This document shows positions 1 through 12,385 of a DNA stretch of 64,000 bases, piece after piece. Under the pieces are notes generated by a model. The model saw nothing but the letters and a program-made list of their open reading frames with translations, was not told the origin of the DNA and ran no database searches. The position numbers and the translations under genes are program-made. Location: assembly GCF_019703515.2 (NCBI RefSeq), contig NC_059382.1, forward strand, positions 16,749,501-16,813,500, read 5' to 3'. Every line of letters starts with the position of its first letter. Position 1 is the first letter of the stretch. This DNA is from Myxocyprinus asiaticus (taxonomy: Eukaryota > Chordata > Actinopteri > Cypriniformes > Catostomidae).

Positions 1-114
1 GCCTAACATCTCCTTCTGTGTTCCACTTAAGAAAGAAAGTCAGATGGGTTTGGAACAACACGAGTGTGACTAAATGATGATAGAATTCTCATTTTTGGGT
101 GACATATCCCTTAA
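1..114. mobile_element. 3' end of a TTAA-ended foldback MITE (partial)
   Basis: This is the terminal part of a non-autonomous DNA transposon. It ends in the inverted-repeat signature TTTTTGGGTGACATATCCC followed by TTAA at 111-114. The same terminal sequence closes the copy at 47427-48441 (shared 'cctaacatctcctt' and 'gggtgaaatatccctttaa' type motifs) and a related pair of ends bounds 28849-29533. The rest of the element lies outside the window. Confidence 0.75.
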
Positions 115-3100
115 AACTTACTTTTGTCTTTTTTGACCACTGCATCTGCCTTAAAAATTGCTAAAGTCGAAAGCTGTGCTGTTCATTAACTAGATTAAAT
201 CTTGAATGTTTGGATTCTTGCAGCCTATTGGCTTTCCATTATATTGCTGATTATGATGAATAGGAAGTGTGTAATAAAGTTGAGTCTGTCTGCGCATAAG
301 GTTACTCTGATCTCAGTTCAGTATGTGGGCCAGTTAGACAAATAGGTTGTCCTCCGTGCTGCCCACTGGCCCAGATGTGAGGAGGATGCCAGCAGGGTGA
401 GCTGGCTAAAAGGCGGCTGATTGCTTTGTCAACTCTCTGGTTCTTTAGGATGGGGGAGGAGGGTTCACTCCAACCACCCTGCCTCCATGCAGCTGGTATT
501 GTTCTCTGGGCACTTTGGCCTCCTGCTCCTCCAGTCTGCTCTCCATCTTCCATCCTTCCCTGGAGCTGGCAGCCGAGTCTGGGCACTCTCCATAGCATTG
601 GCCTCAACCCCAACAGGATGTGGAGCTCAGCATTTGTGTGTATGTGTGTGTGTGTGTGTGTGCATTTCTGTTCTTTTTTCCTTCTCATTTTTTTTCCTCT
701 GATTTTGTGTCTTGGCTGACTTTTTTACCTCTCGAAGAATTTGGAAAGGCCATGAGATTTTTTTTTCAGCATGACTTTCAGCACAGCTCTCTCACTCTGT
801 GCCTGCTGCGGCTTTGCAGTAATAGATTTCATATGTTGCTGCAGTTGACATCAGTCTTAAACTATTTTACATGTGATCTGCAATATTTCCTGAGGAAATC
901 TGTCAGATATTTATTAAGGGCTAATAAAATAAACCTCTCTTGTTCTCTTTCTCTCTTTCTTTCTCTTGTCCTTTTCTTTCACTTTTTATCTCACCCCTTC
1001 CTCTTGTAGCAGCTCTGGAAGGCGGAGTGATTGTATTATTGCTTTCAAATGTGCTTTTTTAGGAAACTATTTCCTTCCATTCATAAGATGAGCTGTGGGT
1101 CAGGCCAGGGGTGAGTCTGTGTGTGTCTGGGCGAGGCCCTGTCAATGGGGGTCTCCAATCTCACTTCTCTTCCTCCTTCTCTGGTCATCTCTTCCATCTT
1201 CTTTCCGTCAATCCAACTAGCACTCTGTTGCTACTGTTGAGAGCGTCTGACACTCTACTGTTTGGTCCCTCTGAACATGGCATATTAATGTAGGTCTGTG
1301 ACAGTAAATCATACAGCGTGATGCTTATGCTCAGATGACTAGTGCTTTACCTTATAAAGACATTTGAAAAGAACAGCTATAAGTGCTTGTTGAAAATATA
1401 GTGTGAAATTTTTAGTGACACTGATGGAAATCCTGCGATTCTGTCTCCATCACAGGATTTTACTGTGTTCAAAGGACTTATTTATTGTTTTACTTGCCAA
1501 TTTTCAATATTTTGGGGGGGTTTATTGTGCAAATGTTTTATTCGTCCTATTCATTTGTTTTGTTTTTAACTCTCATTTGAACTCATGCTTATGTATTTAT
1601 TCAAAGATTTTGTATTTAAGAATAGGGAGGTGAGAGTTAACTTTAAGTTAAACTAAATGGTTTGTTCCAATTAACAAAGGCGGGAAAATTGTGTATATAA
1701 ACCAGTCGCCACTAGGAGAGGGAAAGAAAAATGGATGACAAGTTTTTGAGCACATGGACAAGGTTATGCCAGCACTGTTTGTGTGCAATATACTCAGGCC
1801 TCCATTGTTTAGGGAGAGGAGTAGGTACTGTTCTTAGTGCCAGAAACAGGGCTAGTTTTTTAGACTTTTTTTTAAATTTATTTTTCATGTGACCTTGTTT
1901 TTATGTTCACATGTAAACACTTATTTATTTGCACAATTTGCACCTCTGATGCAATAACCATCCTTTTTGGAGCGCCATTCCTTCTCTCCGGTGTGATTCT
2001 CTTTGTGACCGCTGCTGTCCCTATCACAGACATATTTTGGTTTCTGAATGAGGACCAAATTAATCACTCCATGACAAACCATTTTCAACTAATTGGTGTT
2101 CTTTTTTTTATTGTATTTAATAAAGCTTATTTATATATTGTCTTTTATGACATTTTTAATTAAAATATGAATATAAATTAAACTTTACATTTAAACTTGC
2201 ACTTGAGTTTTTAGAGGTGTTTTGATCTGTTGGACTATAGGGTTATGTGAGATTTAACTTTATTTAATTGTTTGTTTCTGTATTTTATATATATTATATG
2301 AATGATATAAAAATAATATTTTTATTAATAACTGTTATTATAGATTATTATTATTATTTATTTATAATAATTATTAGTGCTATTATAACAAAAAATGTTA
2401 TTTTAGTAATAAATACATCATTATTATTTATTATTATTAATAATAAAAATATAGTATTTATTATCATTAATTATTAAAATTTTAATTTTATTTTTCATCT
2501 TTTTTTGTCTACATTTTTTCTGTAATTTTTGCATTTTTATCATTGTTTTGGATTTGTTATCTTTTTTCTGTACACTTTAAATTGTTACTTTTGTTAATTT
2601 GTTGTTCACTTGAAAAACAAATGCACACTTATCTACGTTGTCATCCACATATTCACTTCCTCAAACAATGTGTTAAATATACTCACTAGTCAATATATTA
2701 CACACAAATACATTTTAAAAACACTCTCTATACTGAACAACAGCCCAGAGGTCTGCATTATCCTTAATATGTTTTCAATCACAATAGTAATCCTCCCAGT
2801 GGGCTGTTTGGTGATAATTCACCCATTTTCAGTGTCAAGTTATTGCCATTATTCTGCTCATGAATGTTCAGTATGTCATATATCACATCCATTATTTGTT
2901 TTCATGTTATTTTTTCCCCCCTCCTCACAGCAGTGATGGAAAACAAACACATCAGCACTTGGCATTATGAACATTTGAATTGCCCTCTCCCTTCTCCCCT
3001 CCCTCTCTCCTTCCCTTTTATCCTGCTTCCAGCTGCACACCCATCTCACTCTTTCTGGGGTCCCCTGGCTGCAGTACCCATAATTCACCCGAAGACACAA

Positions 3101-3924
3101 CACCCACACCAAGCTCTCACTAACCTTTATAGCACGGCCTAGGCGCAGCAAGAGTGGGGCAGGGAAATGGAGATGGGGCAAATACTTTTTCTGCATCTCT
3201 CTGGGTCTCTGACCAAGGCCAGAGGCCCCCACTGAGAGGGAGAGAGAGCAATTGAAAAAAAACAGAGAGCAACGATGAGAAGTTGACCGTGATCTTAGAG
3301 AATGAAAAAGCCAGCTGAGGTCATAAAAGCGACTAGGAAGGACACAAGGAGATGGATGAGTGAAGAAGTGAGTGTTTTTGAAAGAGCAGTGCCAGAGATG
3401 GTGAATCAGAAGGGGAGAGAGAGAAAGCGAGATATAGTGCAGTTAGGGCACAGGGGTGCCTGTTTGTCTGGTGGAGCGTCTGTGTGTCAGTCTATGGGGA
3501 TTTATGTGTTTGTTTGTATCTGTGTCCTGACTCTGTCACTTCTGTAATGCGTTCCACATTTTCGGCTGTCATACAGGCTGGATCGCACAACACCCATAGG
3601 AAAGATTACCCGACCCCTCCACTCCTCTGCTCCTCCTCCTCCTCTGAGCTCCTTTTCATTCCTTCCTACTAGATGTGGCCAAAGTGGATAGAGCCTCCCT
3701 GTACATCTGCATGTGTCATTTGAGTTCAGGTGTAAATTGATGGCCACCTTGCAGAGCTGAGGTCATCAAAACTGTAATTGGCTGCTATAAATGCTTGCTG
3801 TTGGCCACAACTGCACAGCACAAGTTTGATCTGGACCACAAAAGACACAGTCTATCTGTTGGATGATGGGATTATGAGTTTGGGATTTTGCCAAAGGTCT
3901 GAGACATGTCTGTATGTCTGTACA
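115..3924. other. Single-copy intergenic or intronic DNA, no gene seen
   Basis: No exon or known repeat family was recognised. The stretch holds a (TG)n microsatellite near 635-662, pyrimidine-rich runs near 940-1005 and 2985-3025, and a very AT-rich tract at about 2140-2500 with many TTATTA runs. Short open frames here fall on microsatellite or low-complexity sequence and lack any protein-family signature, so none is called as a gene. Confidence 0.5.
635..662. repeat. (TG)n microsatellite
   Basis: A run of TG dinucleotides with one TA interruption, directly visible in the sequence. Likely length-polymorphic. Confidence 0.9.
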
Positions 3925-4110
3925 CAGTGGCCCCAAAAAGTTTTTGGACACTTAAGCCACATTTAAAAATGTATCAATGTGATTGTGCTATATAACATAT
4001 ATCAAACCAAGTGGCATTTAAAAAGAACACAGAACAAGTACACTTTTTAAGCAAAATATTTCACAAAAAGAGTTAGGAAAAGCAGACATCTTTATTTCTA
4101 GGATCATATT
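3925..4110. mobile_element. Tc1-like MITE, left part (CAGTGGCCCC family)
   Basis: Starts with the terminal motif CAGTGGCCCCAAAAAG, the complement of the right end at 25913-25930 (CTTTTTGGGGCCACAG). It continues with 'taagccaca' and an internal 'atatcaaaccaagtgg' block that occurs inverted in the copies at 25.8 and 60.4 kb. The right end is not recognisable, so the element is truncated or decayed; the end given is approximate. Confidence 0.7.
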
Positions 4111-4139
4111 ACCCCTGGTTATCATCTTATTTTGAGTCA

Positions 4140-4345
4140 AAGTGTCAGGCACGTCCGAGAGACACGTTATAATTGAGTAACTTGTGGATCAGTGTTGACT
4201 CGCACTGTGTGCATTTTATATTTTGTTTGCTCATATTTCATTCGTCCATTTGAGATCCCCCAGGTGAAATATTTACAAATATTTTGCAAGTCCCATTGGT
4301 TATTGCCCGACTCACGCAAATGCAAATAGTGCCGTTTTGACATGT
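4140..4345. other. Candidate conserved non-coding element
   Basis: High-complexity, repeat-free sequence unlike its low-complexity surroundings. It contains a perfect POU octamer ATGCAAAT at 4320-4327 and the T-rich block 'catatttcattcgtccattt'. It has no usable open frame. Whether it is conserved in other teleosts is inference from texture only. Confidence 0.25.
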
Positions 4346-5925
4346 CAAGGTTTGATGAATGCAGCCCTGCACTCTCCCAGCGGAGATGGTATTAGTGAGC
4401 ATTCTTCGTTGAGGAGCTCACAGACTGTGGTCTAAGGTTGGTGGGGGGAGGTGAACATAAGTGTCTCTAGGAATATGTTTGTGTTCATCTGTGCGATTGA
4501 GAGGAAGGGCATGTGCTCTTATCAGAATGGATCTTGGCCCCGGTTCTCCAGCTTTGGGGATTGGGCACAGCTCTGTGCCTCTAAAGTCTTGAGAGTGCAC
4601 CGGGTGGAGGATTAGAAGAATGAATTAAGTCATTTGGGCTTCGCTGCGAGTCACACCCTGGTTCAAGTAGAAGGCAAAGCATGCTGCAATGTAACCCAGA
4701 GCCCCTTCCAAATCAATACCAAAAAAACATTGCCTAAATCAACCGCCTCTTCCTCCCCTTCTCCCTCTCTCATTATTTTCTCCCACCCCGGGGTATTCTG
4801 CTTTCTTGGCAGTGCACAGGAATAAGCCACCTGCAGCCCACCGCCACCCCTCCTCTCCACCTCTCAGTGCTTGGTGTCTATATGTGTCTCTTTCACAGTA
4901 AGCAATAGCTTTCAAACACTTGCTGCGCACACACACTCACAGACTGCCCAAGCATTTAGAATAATATGTCCGTCGAGTGGTCATGAGTCTCCGACGTGGC
5001 TGCTCTTAACCTGCATTGTGCCTGCCTCTGGCTGCAACATGCAAACCTCTCCCTCTCTTATCTCTCTATCTCTGTTTCTCTCCCTTCCACTAAGACAGAA
5101 AGTCCCACAGCTCTTCTCCTCCTGAGACAGAGAAATAAAGGGATTTTCCATCCTGAAAATCTGCCTCCTTCTACTTCTGAACTTCCACTCCTTTCCACTC
5201 CCTCTTTCTCTCCCACTTCTACCTTCTTCTCACCCTTTCTAACATTGTGTCCTTTTCTCTCTTAAATAGACGATACAACTGAGGTTATTTTCAAAAGACT
5301 GTGTATGAATCAACAAACAACTTCATTTTGTAGCTACTGCCCTCTCTGTTATCTGTTCTTGTTATCCACAAGTTTCTTGAACAACCATTGGACACTGCAA
5401 TGACAGCTAACTACTTCTGTTTGACTGGTTTCCCCTAAAAAGCCATCTTTCTACTTGATATTGTAGTATGTTTTCAAAGTTTCAACCTGATTTTCTTACA
5501 TTCAAAGTGGTTGAAAAAGTTCCATAAATTTATCATACTGGTTGTAACTTTGGCACCACTTTGATGATACTTTACCTTTTAAGGCATCAGTTAAACTGAA
5601 GTTTTCAATTTTAGTATGTTGAAATTTTTATTGTATAGAGTGTAGCTCAGGTTAAATATGTGTTGTTGTTGGTTTCCACAGTAAATAAATATAAAAACTT
5701 TCAAGAAAATATTTGTATAGTATACCAACAAAGTAGAGATGTATGTTCATGCCCAGTGCTCAGCACCTTATTTTATGCAAATGGCGGAAGAAAGGGATAA
5801 TTGCAAACTTTAAAATATCCTGAGCGTGCATGTGCTCTTTTCATTTTGTTGAAAACAAAGCTATAGAACTGCACCCCAACATGGGGTGATTACGCATTGA
5901 TTATGCTACTATTCGGAGCCGGATG
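4346..5925. other. Single-copy DNA, pyrimidine-rich, no gene seen
   Basis: Contains CT-rich tracts at about 4745-4790 and 5045-5260. The short frames over these tracts code only Ser/Pro/Leu-rich low complexity and are not considered genes. No transposon ends were recognised. Confidence 0.45.
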
Positions 5926-6115
5926 TGACGACACATGGACTGTGATAAAGGTCTATTGGTAAGAGCTGTCCAGAACTTCTGACCACAATGTATCGTGCAT
6001 TAAGTCAAAGCGGATCAGCATTATTTGCTTCGGGGTCATTAGAATTGGCTGACTCGATTAAGTTCAAACACCTCCAGATTGTTGTTTATGAGAGGACTGT
6101 CACAGCCCTTCACCT
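5926..6115. other. Candidate conserved non-coding element
   Basis: About 190 bp of balanced-composition, repeat-free sequence starting near 'ggagccggatgtgacgac' and ending near 'cccttcacctgtgcggtg'. It stands out from the AT-rich decayed repeat that follows it. It contains several potential E-box-like CANNTG sites (for example CACCTG). No open frame supports coding. Function is unproven. Confidence 0.25.
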
Positions 6116-6420
6116 GTGCGGTGTTAATTTTTAACAGTTTTTTTTTAGATGTAATTTTTGTCTTTTGACAAATATATCCTTTAAATTTAGTCAATATTCA
6201 GTCGTCATTAATTTTAGTCTTTTACTCGAACTAAAATGGCATATAACTTTAGTCGACATAAAATGTTAGTTGGCAAAAACGTGCAAAATGGCAAAATCTT
6301 TATTGTCAATAAATTCTATGTAGATTTTTCTTCTTAAAACATTGTTAGTTTAATCATCGTCATGATGCTTCTTTTCTGTGTCGTCTTTATTATCGTTGAT
6401 AATCAAAATACCCTTAATCA
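6116..6420. repeat. Decayed AT-rich interspersed repeat
   Basis: Contains 'ttttagtcttttactcgaact' and 'actttagtcgacataaaatg', resembling the TTTAGTCGAC-type dispersed repeats of fish genomes. No ends can be fixed. Assignment is tentative. Confidence 0.35.
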
Positions 6421-7120
6421 ACGAGATCAACACTATGTGTGTGTGTGTATACTGTAAAGTCTATCGAGCAGTAGATCACGAGACTCAAGACCAGTCTACA
6501 ATGTTTGAAGGATTGTAAACCAATAGGACCTGGCTAGTTTCAGCATGGCGCAGAGGCGTGCGTAGGCAGCGCGTTAGTGTGTTTTGATTGAGGATGGAGT
6601 CTCTCTCTGTTGCAGGACACACTCAAATGTCAGTACGCCGACTCCTCCGTCTGAAGCCCTTCCAGTCCGAGCGATGTGTTTATAGTGCAGGGGAACACAT
6701 TTATTGTATTTACATGGATTTATGCAAGGTGTGTCTTTATTTGAGTGACTTTTGTGTGAAAGTGTATAGTGTGTGTACGTCTGTATGTAAGTGTTACATG
6801 AATGCACATATCTTTAAAACTTTAAGTGTGCTTGACTAGCTGCTCATTTGTTGTACAATGTGACAGGTGTGTGTGCATGGACAACTGAGTCAACCTGAAA
6901 CGCAGCACTCCTTGTCCTCTCTCTCAGAGTGACTGCAGATGATATGCTCAAACTGTCAGCAACATTGATACAATGCAGGAAGATTCTGGGTCTTTGTCTT
7001 TTGTAGGCACTAAAGGACCACAGACTCCAGAGAGAGCAGTCTATGGTAAAGGGCTGCCTCAAATCAGCTCAACTTGTTTTGAAAGATTGAGATCTAGAGT
7101 TTCTCCGGGTAGTCACTGCA
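6421..7120. other. Single-copy DNA, no gene seen
   Basis: A short (GT)n run lies near 6436-6448. The small frames in this stretch show no protein-family signature. Confidence 0.4.
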
Positions 7121-7200
7121 CACTGCTGAAAAGATCAGCTTAGGCCAGCATTGATTTCCAGGTATGTCAAGGCTGGTTTATGCTGGTCTAGCTGGTGGAT
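7121..7200. repeat. GCTGGT-type dispersed repeat, partial
   Basis: Begins 'cactgctgaaaagatcagct' and contains repeated GCTGGT/TGCTGGTCTAGCTGGT units. Longer members of the same family lie at 37414-37662, 38198-38424, 49715-49850 and 51055-51200. Confidence 0.6.
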
Positions 7201-8550
7201 AAGCATTTCAATAGCAAAACATAGTTTCACATTCCTGTTTGATGTAATATTTGTGTCCATGTTGGCTTTCATATAGTTCTGAAAAACATTTATAGCATTT
7301 TCAAAAAAAAAAAAAAAAAAAAAAAAAGCAATTCATTACGTTCCTGGACTGTAAAATGGAATATTTCTACCATCAGAGCAATTACAGAACAAAAAGAGGG
7401 ATCGTGAGACATGTTTCAAACTACAGTATGTTTAACTTGACACAGCAATGTACAAACATTGTGTTTATGACAACGCAACCAAAGAGACACTCCAAACGCA
7501 TCCGTCTGTGATGCATGTGTACATTGATGCGTCCTTAAACAGGCCCTTATAATAAAACTATCTCATACAGATTGACAAATGTAATTGCAAAATGTATTGT
7601 TGTAGACTGTAAGCCAATGAAAGTCTAATGTTCAATAAAATGGAAAAAAACTATTTTTTTGCCTTCTAAGTCGACTTTTTGTATTCTCTTATTAATGATT
7701 TTCGTCTACCACAATAATGTAATGCATTTAGGCCTAATCTGAATTATTATTTGTATAATATACAGTATATTATTTTTTATAGTTATTTAAATATGGCTAT
7801 TTGTAATTATTTAATCATTAAATAGAGAATTAATGTAATATCAGGGGCTTTCTCATCAAATATTTATTTATGTGATTAATTGCAATAATTTGATTTTAAC
7901 AAACTGAATAGATTAACAGCCCTTAAAATATTTTTTTACAAATATTATGGTTAGGCTTAGGTTATAAATTTTTGTGTCACAAATATCAATAAGTTGTCTT
8001 AGGGTTGGTCCTTTTGACCTGAAGAAAATTTGCTTTTTCATTAAAATGTAAAAATATCAGATTTGTTTTGTTAAAAACTTCACACGCAGGCATGAGGGTC
8101 TAAAGGGGTCCTCTCTGCTCTATGGTTTTCTAGTCACATGACAACAAAATGGCTACCTGCATGTTGGGAATACCACCTGACTTTGATTTGGTGGACAAAA
8201 TATTTATAATATTTTTGAAAATAAATTGTTTCACTGCTTATTTTTAAAGAAATAACAATGATGTTATTCAGAATTACTTACAGTATGCTAAATTAATTTT
8301 TGTAAGAATTCCAGCTAAATAAATAATGAGATTATTTAATTGTACTTATTTAATTATTAAAATGTACTGTCTCTGGACAGTTACACCACTTAGACAGTTT
8401 ATATTTTAACCTCCAAAAAAATATCAAAATGACAATGTTTCATTTCAGCAATTGTTTTGAGTGAATTGTATTTTTAATGTACTTTTGAATAACTTAAATG
8501 ATCCACACACAAAACACTTAGCATCACTGACATCATTGACCCATATAAAG
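7201..8550. other. Single-copy AT-rich DNA with a 25-A run
   Basis: An A-run occupies 7303-7327 without a recognisable SINE or processed copy upstream. The rest is AT-rich with no gene or transposon ends that I can support. Confidence 0.4.
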
Positions 8551-8553
8551 CAG

Positions 8554-8629
8554 GTACAGTGATCACAGAAATACAGATGGGATATATAATGGTTCATGTA
8601 TTCCATCTGTATTTCTGTGATCACTGTAC
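8554..8629. other. Perfect 27-bp hairpin
   Basis: Left arm 8554-8580 and right arm 8603-8629 are exact reverse complements over 27 bp (arm ends GTACAGTGATCACAG... and ...CTGTGATCACTGTAC), with a 22-nt AT-rich loop at 8581-8602. A transcript from either strand would form a stem of pre-miRNA-like size. No transcript evidence is available. Alternatives are a small foldback element or a cruciform left by a transposition event. Confidence 0.85.
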
Positions 8630-8685
8630 AGATGGGTTTCTCTAGACTGTCATTACACCCTGCTGAATAGACCACTATATACCAG

Positions 8686-9877
8686 CAGGGCCGGTGCTAG
8701 GGTCAGTGGACATTCGGGGCTTAGCCCAAACCTCTGTGGATATGGGGCCATACTTTGATGAAATATCGGAATAAAATACACTTTATAATATAAATTTGAA
8801 TACATCTATGAGGTGCCATTCATATAGTAAACTAAAAAAGTCTCATTAACTTTTGTCTCAGTCTTAGATATGCTCGAAGATCAGAAATTGCATGCTTTTA
8901 ACAAATATAATTTAAAATGCAATAAAAAAATTTTTTAAAATACTGTTTTGTCCTTTTCGGTTTTCCGTAGTTTGACACACATTCTGTAAGTCTGTATACC
9001 GTTTTCATTGATTTGTCAGGTGCTTAAGTTAAAGTACAAGAAAGCAGGTTATAAACAGGCTAGATAGGTACAAGAGATGAAAAATAATATTATAATTATA
9101 TTTATTACACATTTTGCACATATACAGTGAAATTCTTTTTTTCACATATCCCAGCTAAGCTGGGGTCAGAGTGCAGGGTCAGCCATGATATGGTGCCCCT
9201 GGAGCAGATAGTGTCAAGGGCCTTGCTCAAGGGCCCAACAGTGGCATCTTAGTGGTGCTGGGGCTTGAATCCCAAACCTTCTGATCAGTAATCCAGAGCC
9301 TTAACCACTGAGCCACCAATGCCCGTACCCACCACTGCTCCTATAGATAGATCTGTTAACGTTCGCTATGTTTATTGCTTTGTGTCTTAATAAAGAGTTT
9401 TGCTAAAAATGCAAATGTCCTGGCTCGTGACTTTAAAGTTAGCAAATTCCTTGAGTACATCTGTATATATTTCTCCTTGTTTTCAGGGTTATATATCTCA
9501 GTATGTACCTACTGCATAGACCAACTCAACACAGTTTCCAAGACATACAGCCGCAATCGCATGCCGCAAGCTCTCTTCTTGCATGCCCACACAAAGGCTG
9601 CATGAGAGCTGGAAAGCAGCTGCCGACATGACAGCACGTGGGTATTGAGTTGAGTCTGTATTTTGTGTTATCAATACTGTAGAAAGACAGGAATTATTAA
9701 TTTATATATATTACCTTAACTTTAAAATGTAATGTTAAAATAATCAAATGTAATATGTTTTCATATCAACTTGATACCTAAGCACAGATACTTCTGATGT
9801 CACTACAAAAAGATGATCAAAACATTTGGGGCTTTACGGAAAACATTCGTGGCTTAAGGCCCGGTAGTCCAGCCCTG
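8686..9877. mobile_element. hAT-like non-autonomous relic
   Basis: Left end CAGGGCCGGTGCTAGG at 8686 and right end ...GTCCAGCCCTG at 9877 form short imperfect inverted termini of the CAGGG type seen in hAT elements and in the well-supported copy at 12386-13908. The 8 bp on each side (TATACCAG and GAGCTGCC) do not match, so there is no supporting target duplication. The interior is non-coding and carries a tRNA-derived SINE at about 9090-9324. Confidence 0.5.
9090..9324 (-). mobile_element. tRNA-derived SINE (5' half plus decayed body)
   Basis: Read on the minus strand the head is tRNA-like. A-box-like TGGCTCAGTGGTTAA corresponds to 9301-9315, and the B-box-like GGGATTCAAGCCC to 9261-9273. 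The body contains 'cccttgagcaaggcccttgac', a motif common in fish SINE bodies. Such elements are transcribed by RNA polymerase III and mobilised by a partner LINE. The 3' end is approximate. Confidence 0.65.
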
Positions 9878-10806
9878 GAGCTGCCCATGTAGACCAGCAT
9901 TAATTTCTGAGCAGAAATGGGTGGGAAAGGCAGAGTGGAAGCAAAAATCAAAGAAGAGAAAGAGATATGGCACAAAGTGTGGCTACAGTTACTGAAGCAT
10001 ACCAGTGGACACATCTGCAAAGCCCATTCTTACAGAGTGTAAGAATCTCTATTCGGAATGTCCATAAATGTTCCTGGAACAGGCCTGCTTTTAGAGTGTT
10101 GTTATTAATCAGCACATGTGTCAGCCATGGCCTGCTGTCATCCCCCAAAACCACTTTAGATGAATTCGAAGTGTACATTTTTGAAGGTGTGACTTTATTT
10201 CTGCTGATAAGTCGATCAGCTTATTAGAGCTAGAGCTCGGGATCTGAGCTGTTCCCACAGTCGCACAGCATGAAACCACAGACAGTAATTTTTGCATGCA
10301 TACAGCACAGAGAAAGTGTGTCAAAGAAAGAAACTATTGGTGTGTCCGGGAAATCTAAATCAAGTGAGTTTTTTAGGGGAAATACGCAACTGATCGCCAC
10401 ACCAAACAGAAATGCTGTTACAGTGCTGAATCTCATGTAGTGAGCCTGTGGCCTCATTTTGAAATTGACGATTTTAATTAATTTGTATGTATGAGAGTAA
10501 TGATGTCTTATTCGATGTAGATGGGACACTTGGTTTTGTGTCATCATCTCCAGCAACACTTTATGTGATAATGATGAGGTCTGGGTGATGAGAGTAATAG
10601 TGGAATAATTTGTTTATCTGTTATCCTGGGTGTGTTTGTGTGTGTCCCACCATTGGTGTGTATGTGGGGGAGAAAAAGGGTGCTGTTCCTGGAAGCACTG
10701 AATGCGAGTGTTTACTGGCAAAGAGTTGTGTCATGGCCTGTGTGCTTGGGTCTGGGTTTGGGTGTGGGTCCATTCCTTCTCTATATGGCCAGAATGTCAG
10801 TCAGGC
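9878..10806. other. Single-copy DNA, no gene seen
   Basis: Overlapping short frames on both strands at 9948-10560 have no family signature and no start context or splice structure that I can support. A TG-rich patch lies at 10626-10665. Confidence 0.4.
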
Positions 10807-10990
10807 CAGGGGTCCCAAAATCAAATTATCTGGGGGCCACTGGCCAGGTTGTGGTTTCTATGGGGACCAGTAAAACAGTTGCAACAAATAAAAATCCTTT
10901 CACAACATGCACATTTCTACAGTTTATGCACAACTTGAAATGCAAGTTTACCCAAACATTTGTGATAGATTTTGTTTTTGTTGTTTTTTT
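10807..10990. mobile_element. hAT-type transposon, left-end fragment
   Basis: Begins CAGGGGTCCCAAAATCAAA followed by 'tatctgggggccactgg', the typical left end of a CAGGGGT-type hAT family. No matching right end is present; the sequence runs into the next MITE at 11012. Confidence 0.5.
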
Positions 10991-11011
10991 ACTAAGTTAC
11001 AGTTGTGTTAT

Positions 11012-12283
11012 TTAAAGGTACAGTATGTAAGATTCAGAAACCCTTGTTATTAATGACACCTGTGGTCGTTAAATGAACTGCAGCCAGCTACCTCTTGCTT
11101 GTGCTTGCACTCATAGGGACATGAGCGAACGAGCATCGACCAAAACAATGACGTAACGTACAAACAGACTGAACGTGATTCACCGACATCATGCTGACAG
11201 AAAAGGTAGCTTAATTAAAATTACACAGTTATGATTGTTTTACTACAAACTTTGAGACTGTATATTATATTTGACTCTTCCGTGCTGGAACAGTGCTAAA
11301 ACAAAGTGTGGATATAGGTCTGACTGCGTGAGACTGTAGTTTGAAGTAATCACTTTTCTTTGCATGATACATTGACTACATTTATACGATAGCCTATGTC
11401 GGCGTTAGCTAGCTAGCCAGCTTTATCAATAGCTGTTAGCTAAATTTGGTGGATGATGACAATAGCTGTTTATAAAATAGACTGTACATTATAAATATGT
11501 TGACACAATTCAGTATTGATGTGATTCCATCAAAATTGCCATTTTGATATATCGATGTGCTATTGTTTTATAATAATAGATTGTATGTATTTTCTGTATT
11601 ACAAAGTTACATCAGTTACACAAATTAATGGAGCTTTTTGCATTATCTTGAACATTGTCTAACATTAATTTCATGTGTAATTGTAGTTTAGCTAAAATTA
11701 CACAGATCAATACTTATGGCACTATATTTCACATGCTTTGCAGTTATGTAAGCTTATTTGTCCAATAAGAAGAACGCCAATTCAGGGTCGGTTCTGATCT
11801 CCAAAAAATAACGAAGGTCCCTCCAGGAATCAAATGCCCTGCCGATGTTTTCACTCGACCATGATCGTGTTCCCGCTTAGCCAGACGGGATTCAGTAGAT
11901 AAATGTTTTTTTTTGTGTGTGTTTTTTTTTTTTGGCTTGCTCAGAGTTTGTGTAGGAGTCGGTGTTGTGCTGGGAGCCGGATGTTTGCTGGATTCCATCT
12001 CTAAGATAACGTTACCTAGTGTTGCAGTTTGTTGTCGCTGTTGAATAGTGGAAGAGAAGCACTGAGGCAAGGCTCTCGGGAGCGCGCATAAAGGTCACAT
12101 CCTTTGGATTTTCCAGGCAAAAGCGACCTGCTCCCTTCACATGAAAATCAGCCTACAGGTTTTAATAGGCAACCTAGGAAGTCCGGGAAGGGCTCATTTT
12201 TTAAGTTGCGTTACAAGCCTTTTCACAGATTGGCCAAAAAAAGGCGAATATTACATGAAAATGTTTACATATTGCACCTATAA
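11012..12283. mobile_element. 1.27-kb MITE with TTAAAGGTACAGTATGTAAG ends
   Basis: Left terminus TTAAAGGTACAGTATGTAAG and right terminus CTTACATATTGCACCTATAA-like sequence ('gtttacatattgcacctataa') are inverted repeats with a few mismatches. The left end carries TTAA and the right end a mutated TAA. The interior has no transposase signature. A short minus-strand frame at 11744-12070 is rich in low complexity (Lys/Thr/Pro) and is not called as a gene. Confidence 0.65.
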
Positions 12284-12385
12284 GCCTGTGTTAAATGTAC
12301 ACACTTCTTAAAGGAATGTTAAACAGTAGCATATACAGTATATTAGCATATACAGTAAACTTACATATAAGTTTTTACTTAAACC

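Noticed and set aside
8686..9877. Target duplication for the first hAT-like relic
   Set aside because: The flanking 8-mers TATACCAG and GAGCTGCC do not match, so no duplication is claimed.
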